DNA of 64,000 nucleotides from Guadua angustifolia (GCA_036346375.1 CM070500.1:70994525-71058524); one strand, 5' to 3'. Positions 12,277-23,211 are shown, counted from the stretch's first letter. Program-made: numbers and translations. Notes: generated by a model not told the origin, from the sequence alone.

Positions 12277-12805
12277 TATTAAATATAGTGACTCATATAT
12301 AGCTTTTTAGGATTTAAAAGGGTGCGCTAGATGAATACTAATAGGATTAGGACTCCTAATCCCAGTAGGAGTATGATTTATATTTGCTTTAGAGGAGAAC
12401 TAGGGAGGCTATATAAACCTAGGAGTGGTCATGGAAAGCCTAAGGAATCAACAAGTCACAAGCTAACTCATTTAAAATAAGAGGTGCACAAAAAGATTAA
12501 AAGCTTGGTCATTCTTTAGTACTATATGCTTGTATAGAGTAAGCATCGAAAGGTATTTGAAGGTTCGAGAGGTTGTGAGAGAGCAACAATCCATTGTATT
12601 CTTTTGATATTGTGCTTAAAGAATTTGTGGCTGTTTTTACCAAATCTTTCTCTCTCGTCGTGGTTGCTTCAACGTTGTTATTTTGGTTCTCTCTACGGGA
12701 TTCATCTTCTTTATTATTGAGACCGTCCATGCTCGTGATGTATCTCACAAAACGTTAATCTAGCCCAGGGCTGCTAAGCATAAGAAAAGATATTAGAGTA
12801 TAACA
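12277..12805 (+). repeat. 3' LTR of the copia element
   Basis: 529 bp, collinear with the LTR at 9103-9594 and directly followed by the second CTTGT target copy. Its ends are TA...CA instead of TG...CA at the left. Confidence 0.8.
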
Positions 12806-12810
12806 CTTGT

Positions 12811-14034
12811 AGTGGTGCTTCTATACATTTACTCCCAATACAAGTTACACAAATCTCAAAGAAAACGAAGCTAGAGATCCAAGACGGCAATCATACTGAT
12901 CATCATAAAATGGTGGGGAGTAAAGTGAGAAAGTAGCCAGAGATGTTAGAGTAATCAGTGCCGGCACATGAGCAAAAGCGTTTTCACAGCACCCTCCCTG
13001 ACTTTTGCTCCCATCGGCCAATCCATCATAGATTCACAAGGCAGGACATCCCATTTCGGTGTTTCTGAATTTTGATTGCCAATTTGCCATCCCGCGTTGC
13101 GATCAGGCCATGATCCGGTCATCTTGCGGTGAAGCAAGCTCGAGTCCACCGGTGGCCCAAATGGTTGCTGTTAGCCTTTGCACTTTGCTGCTCCGAGTGA
13201 CTAAGCAGACAAAAAAAAATCTGATCCTCTCTTCCATCCAAAATTGAGACTAACAGTCTCCTGTCAGATTTTTATTACAAGTCAACCGAGTCAAAATTTT
13301 CTTCCTGTATCTTTAGTTATCATTTCAGACTTTCAGTGGAAAGCAGATAGAATATAGATTGGTGACTGAGAATTTGAGATAAAAATAGTTCAAAGAGACT
13401 AGTTAAAATGACTATTTTATTATTGTTGCTGTTTTTTTTTTTAAACCGACTTTAAATTTCAGACACATGAAAAGTAACTACTGAAGAGTTTGAGGGTGTC
13501 TGCTGCTTGTTCCTTCCTTGGGTATCAAGGCCCATAAAGAGGAGCTTGAGTATCACATACCATGTTGGCATGTAACCAAGTGAGCAAGCAAACAAAATAT
13601 TCGTTTCAGTAAACTTAGCACTGCCAGTGGAATCATTACCCCCACCCCCACCCAACACCCCTACACACACTACACACAGATGTCCAAAATAGGTAAAGCG
13701 CATTCTAATATTTCACTCTCGATGGCTGACATGAAGCACACAAAATTTTAAAACAATTGAAAAGCCTTGCAGTTAGCATTTGCAAAACTCCTGACATTGC
13801 ACCCACAAGAGGACCCCAGAAAGCCAATTTCGTGAGAGGGTTTACAACCAAATCAACAAAAAGGGACTCCTTCCGATCATTCGTGTTGTTCCTGACAAAC
13901 AACAAAACAGATTTCACTCCAGCTATTTTCTGTTTTCAGGCCGATGTACGTGGGCACACTTGTACTGTCCTTTTCAATATCATGTCAGTAGAAAAAATGT
14001 CGACCTAAAAAAAAAGGGAGTGTATAGGTATCAT
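12811..14034. other. Intergenic, no gene supported
   Basis: Short open frames on the minus strand (12955-13149, 13452-13703, 13705-13917) show no motif I recognise and no splice-linked continuation. Otherwise there is only AT-rich sequence. Confidence 0.35.
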
Positions 14035-14267
14035 CCGGATGTTTTTGTCTTAACTAACATCCAAATTCACCGGGCCGTTGAATCTAACATCAAATTCACC
14101 GGGCCGTTGGATCAAATCATAGGATCGGATGTGGGCCGTTGGATCTAACATCCAAATTCACCGGGCCGTTGGATCAAATCATAGAATCGGATGTAATCGA
14201 TACACCCGAATCTCAACAATGATCCAATGGTTCTAGATTTGGGTGATTTCAACAAAAAAACATCCGG
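14035..14267. mobile_element. Small inverted-repeat element with internal tandem repeats
   Basis: The ends ccggatgtttttg (14035) and caaaaaaacatccgg (to 14267) are inverted repeats. Between them a unit containing aaattcaccgggccgttg occurs three times, and atcaaatcata(g/a)gatcgg twice. This looks like a MITE with internal subrepeats. The target duplication is unclear. Confidence 0.5.
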
Positions 14268-14420
14268 TTGATGTTTATCAAATCCCAAAAAAAATACAGG
14301 AACTTGAGCGATTTAATTTCTCGAAGTGCCTAGAACAACTGTGCTACGTAACACATTAGCTAGAATTTGGTTGAGATCATTCTAAACTGGAAATAAAATG
14401 TGCATATAGTTTTGACAGAG

Positions 14421-14710
14421 AATTTTTTAAAATAATTTTACAAAAATAATAAAAAACAATTACAAAAATATACCTCCATTTCATTTGGCGACAATGTTTG
14501 TTTTGTCATTGATTTGTTTGACTGATAGATTGTTTTGTTACCGATTCATTTAGTCGATAGACTGATTTGACTTGTAGGCTTTTGTTGCCAATTAGCCTGT
14601 GACCGATTCTTTTGATAACTAAGCTTTTGCCGTCGATTCATTTGATGACAGTGGTGTTTTTTCTAATTGTTTTTTGGGTTATTATTTTTGTAAAATTATT
14701 TTAAAATGTA
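14421..14710. repeat. Inverted repeat, about 46-bp arms
   Basis: The AT-rich left arm (14421-14466) is nearly the reverse complement of 14664-14710; both contain attttacaaaaataat or its complement. The 195-bp spacer is T-rich with repeated gattcatttg motifs. This is probably the terminal region of a foldback or MITE-type element. Confidence 0.6.
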
Positions 14711-15097
14711 TTATTTAAAAACTTGTTTAACCGAGGTACAACATGGGGTGGAATAGCTGGGTTTGCTACACGGGATCGGCTCTGTAGGCTGTTAACCCGT
14801 GTGGTACAAGCGACAATGCGACATCGATCTCTTTACTTGTTTAATCACAGCAAGTGACCCACAAATGTGTGCTAGGGACCGACTACACAACAATGATCGT
14901 GAGCAAAACTTGTAAACTAGCTATCTGATCATGGCTAGGATTAGGTTCGGTGGGTCATAACGGTTAATTTTTATTAATTTGTTTGATTTGGCTAATCTGA
15001 ATAGAAAACGTGTGCCAATATTTTTGAGTCCACCTAGGAGTCGTCTACAGAACACCCTCTAAACTCACATGGCATGGTGAGCAGCACAACGGAAAAG
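14711..15097. other. Intergenic, nothing recognised
   Basis: Single-copy-looking sequence between the inverted repeat and the hAT target site. No coding frame or repeat is seen. Confidence 0.3.
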
Positions 15098-15105
15098 GCT
15101 GAGAG

Positions 15106-15894
15106 TAGAGGTGGGCACTCGGGCCAGATCTTTTTGGGCTAGTTCGAGGCACGACGGGTATGACCCGGTTCAAAGCCCAACCTGGTATGAAGTGGGTTTT
15201 GCCATGCCATCACGATACTGTAGCACGGACTGTACTAGACCTAAGAACAGGGCACGATGGGTGGCACGGCCCGGTACGGTACTGTAGCACAGGTCGTACA
15301 GGACCCGATGATCCAGGGCATGAGGAAGAAATCCAGCAAGAAAAAGCACAGCATGGACGCCACCCTCACTGCCGACACCTAAGAGAGACAGGAAAGAGGA
15401 GAGAGAGAGATTGAGAGACAGTGCAAGAAACTGCTCTTTCTCGCACGTCTCTCTCAGCTCTTTCTCACCCGTCTGTCTCAATCTCTCACTCTCTCGTCCG
15501 TCTCTCTCAATCTCTCTCGTCTCTTTCTCACTCTCTTTGTCGCCCATTGCCCTCTCTCTTGTTTGTGTTCAGCATATCCCCTCGCTATCTATAAATGTTC
15601 AAGAATAAATAAATTTTACTTCCTTTTCTATAATATTTGTGTCTACTGCCTCAATTCCATGCGTCACCAGCTCTTTTCCTCTCGTTGCAATAGTGCTGGG
15701 CTGGGCTTGGACCGGCGCGTCATGAAGCAGGTACGAAGCATAAATAGACCGTGCCTGGATTGGCCGAAGGTAAGCCGGGTTGGCATGGCACAGCATGGTG
15801 GGCACGATAGGCTGTTGTGACCAGACACGGTTCAGACATGAAGTAAGATAAGGCCATATCGAACCATCCTGACACGGTATGATGCTCACCTCTA
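15106..15894 (+). mobile_element. Non-autonomous hAT-like DNA transposon
   Basis: The terminal inverted repeats are tagaggtgggca (15106) and tgctcacctcta (to 15894). They are flanked by a perfect 8-bp target duplication gctgagag (15098-15105 and 15895-15902), the size made by hAT transposases. No transposase is encoded. The interior has GC-rich repeats around cacggcccggtacgg and a GA-tract/CT-tract inverted pair at about 15390-15540. A piece of the right end of the same family, in the same flank context, recurs at 18284-18435. Confidence 0.85.
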
Positions 15895-16151
15895 GCTGAG
15901 AGAGGATAGGCTCATTCATCTCAAAAGTATAATAATAATAATCAAGAGTTCATATTAATTCTATGTCTAGAATTAGTAGTGTTGTCTCCACGCATTGTGT
16001 TTATGGCTATCTGTGTCAGAACATTCCACTTATTTCACTGTGGTACCCTTTGATGTCTCCGGAACCAATATTGGAGCGGTTAACAGTAGGTCGCTAATGC
16101 AGTGATGCTTATTTCTCACCGGTAATTATGATGATGGTCTGAACACTCTAA

Positions 16152-16382
16152 AGGCTTGTTTGTTTCAACTTTAGATTCTCTAAAACTGATTTTGGATTGT
16201 GGTTGTAGAGAAGCTGATTCTCTAAAAGCTGAAATCTAAAAGTACATATGAAGTGTATTGGGTATTCTAGCGTATATGGGTGGGCTAGATTGTAAGAATC
16301 GAATTTTAGAATCGGGCTGTTTGTTTTTTATTCTATTTTTAAAGCTAGAATCCAGAATTAAAAGCAAAAACAAATAGGCCCC
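16152..16382. mobile_element. MITE inside duplicated unit
   Basis: The ends ggcttgtttgtttcaac and aacaaataggcccc are inverted repeats of the common grass 'gtttgttt' MITE type. The interior holds agaatcgaattttagaatcg-like repeats. It is present in both duplication copies (second at about 19033-19262), so it predates the duplication. Confidence 0.55.
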
Positions 16383-16843
16383 AAGTCTTACCATTTCTGT
16401 TTAACACTATGAACAATCTATAACAATTTCTCTACTTGTTTTTTAATGAAAGCACATGTATCTTTTCCATTTTTGGTTATGAGAGAGGAAGATGCAGCAG
16501 CCGCGAAGCCAGCTGGTGGTTTGCTCGCTGGAGCGGGGAGAGAACTAGAATGCACCTCCGTCCGGGGTTGTGTAGCTCAAGTTGCCTATCGTTCCACGAT
16601 GTCACCCGGTACTACGGCTGGGAGCCATTTCTAATAACAATGCTGGCAACGTCATGGTCTCCGAGTGGGGACGTAGGCACCAAATTGTATCCACGAGGGT
16701 TATTGACGACATGAAAACTCTTACATGTTCATGTACACATGTCTTCCCACAATTTGTCCCGATTTCGAGCACGTTCATCACTGCGGCTGGCCTGGCGCTT
16801 CCTCCTTCCTTTCTGTGAACACCAACATTTGCCTCGTTCTAGG

Positions 16844-16952
16844 TGTTAGATACTATCTTAATTGTTTTGTATAGCGATTACTAATTGTCTTATATAAAGA
16901 TTGTTAGTTTTGTATAGATATCATCTTATATAGACTTTTCTTTTGTATCCTC

Positions 16953-16984
<32 letters not shown>

Positions 16985-17027
16985 TAGCCTATTGGTTTTA
17001 TCTTTAATATAAATACTATTTATAACA
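16844..17027 (+). mobile_element. Short copia LTR with primer-binding site (fragment)
   Basis: A TGTTAG...TAACA segment of 184 bp is followed directly by tggtatcagaac (17028-17039), an initiator-Met tRNA primer-binding site. About 240 bp of degenerate leader (for example 'catcaagttctgaaaccttagcc') then follows. No gag-pol follows. The copy at 19722-20126 is the duplicate, with a MITE inside it. Confidence 0.6.
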
Positions 17028-17775
17028 TGGTATCAGAACATCAAGTTCTGAAACCTTAGCCACCGTCCTACCGTTTCAACGGCTTTTCTACCAAGAACTA
17101 TCCCGTTGTAGATCCACCATCGATGATCCTGAACTGACGCCGCGCCTTTGCCTGGAGTGCGACGTCGCCGTATAGCTGCCAGATCGCACCACGCCTTCGA
17201 CTGGTTGACCAGGGTTTTTAGCAATAGCATGGCCGTGATTATGCAGAGACCTTTGCTCTAGTTGTTTACATGACAACTGTTCACACTCTTATTATTATTG
17301 TTGCCACACGACGATAAAAAATATCTCAGATAGATGTGAAGAATACCTTTTTTTTAATGATGATCTTGCAAAGACGGTATACATGCAGCCTTCTATGATG
17401 GCTGACAAGCAGAAAAGCTACAAAAGACATCCCAAACTTGCTTAAGACAGAACAGAAACAGTCGTGAAGCATAGATTAGAGATAATGCTGGTCCTGCACC
17501 ACAAATAAAGGAAATCAATCTCGTAACGAGAGGTGCTTCTATATGCTTTTATTTATAAAGCTATATAACTATTAAAACATAAATGAATGGTAGATGATAA
17601 TTACTTATCTCTTCATTTGCTTTAAAATTTATGCAACCAGTATTGGAAGGGAAAATATATAAGCACCGCTCTCTTAGAGCATCTCCAGCACCCGGAAAAA
17701 AAAATCCAAGTCACTGACTGAGCTAGACATGCAAGAAGGTTCTGGCATGGTAAAATATAATTGTATATTCTTTCG

Positions 17776-18283
17776 TTCTTGCTTTGGTCCGGCGTCTGAC
17801 GATTCAGTCAAATTGTGAAGGTAATATCTTAAGATTCATAGGTCCGATCGAGTTGATTCTTTTTGGGTTAGCTTTGGAATTGAATCTAGTTTCTACAGTT
17901 AAAATTTCACATCGATCTAACGGTTGGATCTCCGATAATTACTATTTTAGTGAACATATGTTAGTCTGCTCGCCCAAACTGTTCGCGTGGTCGCCCTACC
18001 GCCGCCTCGATCGCCCAAATCTTCTCTCATCGGTCGCCCGATCGCTCTCTGGTCGCCCAGATCGCTCTCATCGTCTCCCGACTGGTCTCATCGATCACAG
18101 AAACTGTCTCCCGACCGGTCTCATCGATCACAGAATCGGTCTCCGATCGCGTGAATCGGTCTCCAAGCAATTTGAGTTTAAATTGGGGTGTGTTAGAAAA
18201 ACAAAGTCTAAAAATTTGATTTTAGCTTCCGCGCAATCATTCACCCTCTCTCTGATTGCTACATTAGTATATTTCGATCCTAC
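17776..18283 (+). mobile_element. LTR fragment of the gag-only element family at the duplication junction
   Basis: Read on the plus strand, this ends gcttccgcgcaatcattcac, then gatcctaca (18283). That is the reverse complement of the start of the LTR at 28612, and aatttcacatcgatctaacgg also matches the LTR body. It carries a private GC-rich block (about 17970-18180) with repeats of ggtcgcccgatcgctct and ggtctcatcgatcacagaa. The upstream LTR part is missing. It lies exactly between the two duplication copies. Confidence 0.7.
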
Positions 18284-18501
18284 AAAGCGCAAATAGACCG
18301 TGGTCTCGATCGGCGGGCAAGCTGGCCGCATGGCACTAAGACGCAAGACGGGCACGACAGTCAAGCAACCAGTGCACTGTTCAGCATTAAAGCATGATAG
18401 GGCCATATCGAATCGGCTCGACATTTGGTACAACACTCACCTCTAGCTGAGAGTGAGGATAGGCTCATTCGTCCCAAAAGAAAAATCTATGTCTAGAATT
18501 A

Positions 18502-18856
18502 GGGGCCTGCAAAGCAGCTGGGAAGCTAAGTCGCAACAGAAGCACTCCCAAAAACTGCAGCTGCTGGGGAGAAACTTTTCAGCTATGGCTTCGCTTGACC
18601 ACCTCCCACCTCGGCCGCTCTGCCTTCTCGACCTCCGCCACCCAGCCTCGCCGCCTCCACGTTACCTCCCTACTCGAACGCCAACAGATTGCTATGTTGC
18701 TACCTCCTCGCTTCGGTTGGCCTCCAAAGCTACAATTGCAGCAGCCTAATTTGCCAAACAAGATAACAAGAAAAGTCACAAACCATGACAACCGCTTTAC
18801 AGCCTAGCAAGCTAAAAACAGTTTTTCAGTCCAACCGCAGCTCCCCAAACGAGCCC
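18502..18856 (+). mobile_element. MITE insertion with empty site in copy 1
   Basis: 355 bp starting ggggcctgcaaagcagc and ending ccccaaacgagccc, flanked by TTA on both sides (18499-18501, 18857-18859). The unoccupied sequence agaattagtagtgttg is present in copy 1 near 15970. The 3-bp TTA target is typical of PIF/Harbinger-Tourist elements. A relative lies reversed at the right window edge (63596-64000). Confidence 0.85.
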
Positions 18857-19762
18857 TTAGTAGTGTTGTCTCCATGCATTGTGTTTATGGCTATCTGTGT
18901 CAGAACATTCCACTTATTTCACTATGGTACCCTTTGATGTCTCCGGAACCAATATTGGAGCGGTTAACAGTAGGTCGCTAATGCAGTAATGCTTATTTCT
19001 CACCGATAATTACGGTGATGGTCTGAACACTTCAAGGGTCTGTTTGTTTTAGCTTTGGATTCTTTAAAACTGATTCTAGATTGTGGTTGTAGAGAAGTCG
19101 ATTCTTTAAAAGCTGGATTTCAAAAGCACGATGAAGTGGATTGTATATTCTAGTGTATATGGGTGGGCTGGATCGTCAGAATCGAATTTTAGAATCGAGC
19201 TGTTTGTTTTTTATTCTACTTTTAGAGTTAGAATCCATAATCAAAAGTAAAAACAAATAGGCTCCATGTCTTGCCATTTCTGTTTAACACTACGAACAAT
19301 CTATAACAATTTCTCTACTTGTTTTTTAATGAAAGCACATGTATCTTTTCCATTTTTGGTTCTGAGAGAGGAAGATGCAGCAGCCACGAAGCCAGCTGGT
19401 GGTTTACTCGCTGGAGCGGGGAGAGAACTAGAACGCACCTCCGTCCGGGGTTGTGTAGCTCAAGTTGCCTATCGTTCCACATTGTCACCCGGTACTACGG
19501 TTGGGAGCCTTTTAACAATGCTGGCAACGTCATGGTCTCCGAGTGGGCACGTAGACACCAATTTGTATCCACAAGGGTTACTGAGGACATGAAAACTCTT
19601 ACATGTTCATGTACACATGTCTTCCCACAATTTGTCCCGATTTCGAGCACGTTCATCAGTGCGGCTGGCCTGGCGCTTCCTCCTTCCTTTTTGTGAACAC
19701 CAACCTTTGCCTCGTTCTAGGTGTTAGATACTATCTTAGTTGTCTTGTATAGCGATTACTAA

Positions 19763-19986
19763 GGGGGTGTTTGGATAGTTTCTAGCCCACCAAAATCTAT
19801 GAGTTGGTGGAGCATGATTTCTAAATCAGAAATTTGTGGAGCTGAGTGTGGAGACATTAAAAGTGTTTAGGTAGATCATCTTGTTTACATTTTAGATTAA
19901 AAATATAAACTTAATTCACTTTATTTTAGCCTATAAGTTTCAGCTCTGAGCTGGAGCTAGGATCTAGAGCTCTCCCAAACAGGACC
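19763..19986 (+). mobile_element. Tourist-like MITE with empty site in copy 1
   Basis: 224 bp starting gggggtgtttgg and ending cccaaacaggacc, flanked by TAA (19760-19762, 19987-19989). Copy 1 has the uninterrupted gattactaattgtctt. It splits the short copia LTR. A reversed relative is at 50518-50746. Confidence 0.88.
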
Positions 19987-21001
19987 TAATTATCTTATAT
20001 AAAGATTGTTAGTTTTATATAGATATCATTTTATATAGGCTTTCCTTTTGTATCTTTATATATGTATATATATATACACACACTAGCATGTAGGTCTCAT
20101 CTTTAATATAAATACTATTTATAATATGGTATAAGAGCATCAAGTTCTGAAACCTTAGCCACCGTCCTCCCGTTTCAATGTTTTCTCTACCAGGAACTAT
20201 CCCGTTGCAGATCCACCATCGATGATCCTGAACTGACGCCGCGCCTTTGCCTGGAGTGCGACGTCGCCGTATAGCTGCCAGATCGCACCACGCCTTCGAC
20301 TGGTTGACCAGGGTTTTTAGCAATAGCATGGCCGTGATTATGCAGAGACCTTTGCTCTAGTTGTTTACATGACAACTGTTCACACTCTTATTATTATTGC
20401 TGCCACACGACGATAAAAAATATCTCAGATAGATGTGAAGAATACCTTTTTTTTAATGATGATCTTGCAAAGACGGTATACATGCAGCCTTCTATGATGG
20501 CTGACAAGCAGAAAAGCTACAAAAGACATCCCAAACTTGCTTAAGACAGAACAGAAACAGTCGTGAAGCATAGATTAGAGATAATGCTGGTCCTGCACCA
20601 CAAATAAAGGAAATCAATCTCGTAACGAGAGGTGCTTCTATATGCTTTTATTTATAAAGCTATATAACTATTAAAACATAAATGAAGGGTAGATGATAAT
20701 TACTTATCTCTTCATTTGCTTTAAAATTTATGCAACCAGTATTGGAAGGGAAAATATATAAGCACCGCTCTCTTATAACTTACAAGCACCCGGGAAAAAA
20801 AATCCAAGTCACTGACTGAGCTAGACATGCAAGAAGGTTCTGGCATGGTAAAATATAATTGCATTTTACAGATATTGTGTTTCAGAACAGCAGAATTATC
20901 CAGATAAAGCAGGCACCAATGCATCAATTCAGCAAAGACAGCAGAGGAGGAACAAAACACACAGGTTTACAGCAGATCGGCGACCAACATCAACGATGGT
21001 A

Positions 21002-22018
21002 TCAGACGTTCTTGAGCTTCCTCATCTTGGATGGCGGCCACCTGCCCTTCTTCCTCAGCCGCCTCTTTTGGACAAGCCGCCTGCGCCGCTGCCTCAGCTT
21101 CTTGGCCAACTTCATCTTTGCCCTCTGCTCCAGAATCATCTGCTGCTTGGACTCAAGCGGCATTTCCTCTACGGAAGCCACCGGTTCCGGCTTCTCTGGT
21201 TGCTCCGCGTCAGCTGGACCAGCGTCCGCAGAGGCGTGGACAGGAACCTGCCTCTTTTTGGTGAAAGAAACTTGGGTGGAAGTTGCATTCAGATAGTTCT
21301 GCAGGGAGGCAATATTCTTGCATTGCAGCCTTGAGGCTGCAACAACAGTAATGACAAAGGGCAAATCACTTGATTGGATCTAATGTGCAGTATTTTAAAC
21401 ATCTTAATTGTAAATTTTTGTATGTATACCTCATAGCTCATCTCATCTGCAGTGCAAACAAGCAATTGCGGTGTGCTTACTATTATCATCAGAAGAATAT
21501 GTCAAAGCAAAATTGTGGCCATCTACTCATCAAAACCAGTGTGCTTACTGATATCAACAACTGCCTGACGTCTACACAAGTAATAAGAAGGAAAGGAGCA
21601 AACTTTGTGATTCTACTGAGCTATGTGAGACCCAATTGAGGTAATATCTATCCTCTACAGAGAAAAATGCAAGCAAGCTCGCGAGAAATTGCTGCAGACA
21701 ACATGCTTGAATAAATTCCCCAACGAGCCAAGCACATCGCGGAGAAGAAGAAGCACCACGACTCTAATCAATGGCGCATACCTAGACCAACCCTCCCACC
21801 GATTTCGCCATCACGATTCACAGTAAGTACTCTGTACCCACTTAACATAAGCCATCCAAGAATCAACCGAAACGAATGCGCAGGGCCGTTGGCTCGAGGA
21901 GGTGTTAGCGGAGCTTACCGGGGTTGGAGACGACATTATAGGCGGCGGCAGAGAGAGCTCGGGCACGAGGAGGAGAAGAGGCGAGGAAGGAGAGGGTAGG
22001 GGATAGGAGTAGCGCCAT
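21002..22018 (-). CDS. PSRP5: Chloroplast 50S ribosomal protein 5 (PSRP5/cL37)
   Basis: A 144-residue plastid-specific protein of the chloroplast large ribosomal subunit. Exon 1 is 22018-21919 and exon 2 is 21336-21002, joined across a GT-AG intron of 582 bp in phase 1. The start at 22018 gives MALLLSPTLSFLASS, an Ala/Ser/Leu-rich plastid transit peptide. An in-frame upstream Met is less likely because it would bury that peptide. A linker rich in Glu/Pro follows. The C-terminal 50 residues are strongly basic (MKLAKKLRQRRRRLVQKRR) and end in GRWPPSKMRKLKNV, a signature I recognise from pea and spinach PSRP5. Such basic tails bind rRNA. The gene is complete with no damage. A 2-kb tandem duplication ends 140 bp beyond its stop codon. 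Confidence 0.88.
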
Positions 22019-22173
22019 GGGTGTGGTCACCTCACCTGTGGATTTGGCTCCTTGGCCTCTAGAGGATAAGCTTATGCAGAAGAGAATCCTCTGCCGTCCG
22101 ATCAAGAATCAGCGATGGTCGAACGACTAGCCTGAACAAATCAAATACATTTTCATGATTGAATTGTGTATTC

Positions 22174-22437
22174 TAGTCCTCCATCGGTCCATCCGTTGAT
22201 TTTTATAAGATTATTTGCGACAAAAGTGATATTTATGAACGACCAACAATTAGTCCAATAGCATATAGATTATTTATCATAAAAGTGATAATGTTATATT
22301 TGTATTTAAAAGTACTTTTGCATAGTTATGATTTTTATATCTACAAAGAAAGCATTATAAAAATTTTAATAGTCAAAATTTAATTTTGAAGACCGCATCA
22401 AGTTAAACCGTCTCGTAAAAATAAAGAGAGGGAGTAC
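22174..22437. mobile_element. MITE-like sequence, decayed
   Basis: The left end ctccatcggtccatccg and the right end gagagggagta are imperfect inverted repeats of the CTCC(C)TCxGTCC kind. The AT-rich interior includes repeated aaaagtgata(a/t) motifs. Confidence 0.45.
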
Positions 22438-22499
22438 AACGCAATTGTCCAGAAATACAAGGTTACGCTCGTGAGTCGTGACAGACGAATTCCAGAGAA

Positions 22500-23147
22500 G
22501 CTCGACGGCCCCAACGAAGAAGCCGCCCGGCTGATGCTCTTGGGCTGTCACGGCGCACGCCGTCCCATGTCTCGGCGAGCGTCACCGGCGACGGCGATGT
22601 CGTCTCGATCACCTTAATTTGTGGCCAAGCCAATGGGCAATGGATCTGTCAAACCGAGCGAGCGAGCGAGCTTGACAGCAAAGGAAAGGAATAGAGCTGA
22701 AATGCTAGACGAAGTAGATGATCGGGCCCGTCTCCATGCCCGGAGTCGGAGTCCATGCTTAAACCAAATTAGCTAGCTTGTTCTCTTGTCGATCTTAGCA
22801 TGGATCAAGAACACGCGGGCTGCTCCGGCGTCCAGCGAGTCCTTGGGAGGCGAGATGGCGCCGGTGGGCGGCTTTTGCCACCGAGCCGCATGAATTCCTC
22901 GAGCTTCTCCTTCTCGGCAGTGTTTCTCGAGACCCCGCGATCCTGCCGACGGCGAAGGCCCAAGAGCAGCAGCGGGAACTGGGCCACTTCTTATATCTGA
23001 GTTCTGGATCGGAGGAGAAGACCCCGTGACCGAGACAACATAGCCGTCGCCGCTGACGCTCGCCGAGACCGTGGGGACGACGTGCGCCGTGACAGGCCAA
23101 GAGCCTCGGCCGGGCGGCCTCTCCATTGGGGGTGCTGAGTTTCTCGA
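22500..23147. repeat. Inverted duplication of a GC-rich segment (about 115 bp arms)
   Basis: Plus strand 22500-22617 (gaagccgcccggctgatgct, then ctgtcacggcgcacgccgtc and tctcggcgagcgtcaccggc) matches the minus strand of 23029-23147 at roughly 85 percent by eye. The minus-strand copy lies in open frames (22773-23171 and 22795-23211). One of these begins MYSTFYVEKYKLKIVGENP, but I recognise no family. The GC-rich arms look like a gene fragment captured or duplicated in inverted orientation. Confidence 0.6.
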
Positions 23148-23211
23148 GCTCTTCAGGATTTTCCCCGACAATTTTTAGCTTGTATTTCTCGACATAGAAT
23201 GTACTGTACAT

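Larger units (their letters stand above)
9103..12805 (+). mobile_element. Ty1-copia LTR retrotransposon, decayed, with nested gypsy fragment
   Basis: Two related LTRs in the same orientation (9103-9594 and 12277-12805) are bounded by the identical 5-bp target duplication CTTGT at 9098-9102 and 12806-12810. The left LTR starts TGTTAAATATGG and ends GTAACA. It is followed by tggtatcagagcc, a classic initiator-Met tRNA primer-binding site (from 9597). The right LTR starts TATTAAATATAG, so its TG is mutated. Only a gag remnant (9640-10011) and a short 3' end survive inside. The rest has been deleted and replaced by gypsy sequence (10012-11639). The element is old and cannot move by itself. Two further LTRs of this family lie reversed at 50981-51888. 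Confidence 0.85.
15737..17775 (+). repeat. Tandem duplication, copy 1 (about 2.0 kb)
   Basis: This segment runs from inside the hAT right end through flank, MITE and copia LTR sequence to aaaatataattg at 17763-17775. It is repeated in the same order and orientation at 18284-20862. The rightmost 500 bp is nearly identical between the copies. The two copies differ mainly by two MITE insertions in copy 2. Confidence 0.9.
18284..20862 (+). repeat. Tandem duplication, copy 2 (with MITE insertions)
   Basis: Collinear with 15737-17775. It starts inside hAT right-end sequence (aaatagaccgtg) and ends at the same aaaatataattg string. Its extra length is mostly explained by MITEs at 18502-18856 and 19763-19986. 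The right edge lies 140 bp beyond the PSRP5 stop codon. Confidence 0.9.

Noticed and set aside
15390..15540. GA/CT tracts as a promoter element
   Set aside because: They are internal to a hAT-type element with no downstream gene.
16436..16818. Open frames inside the duplicated unit (also 19266-19696) as a gene
   Set aside because: The frames shift between copies and show no family motif. They lie among MITE and LTR sequence.
21905..22105. In-frame upstream Met of PSRP5 at 22105 as the true start
   Set aside because: It would put 29 residues ahead of a normal plastid transit peptide beginning MALLLSPT.
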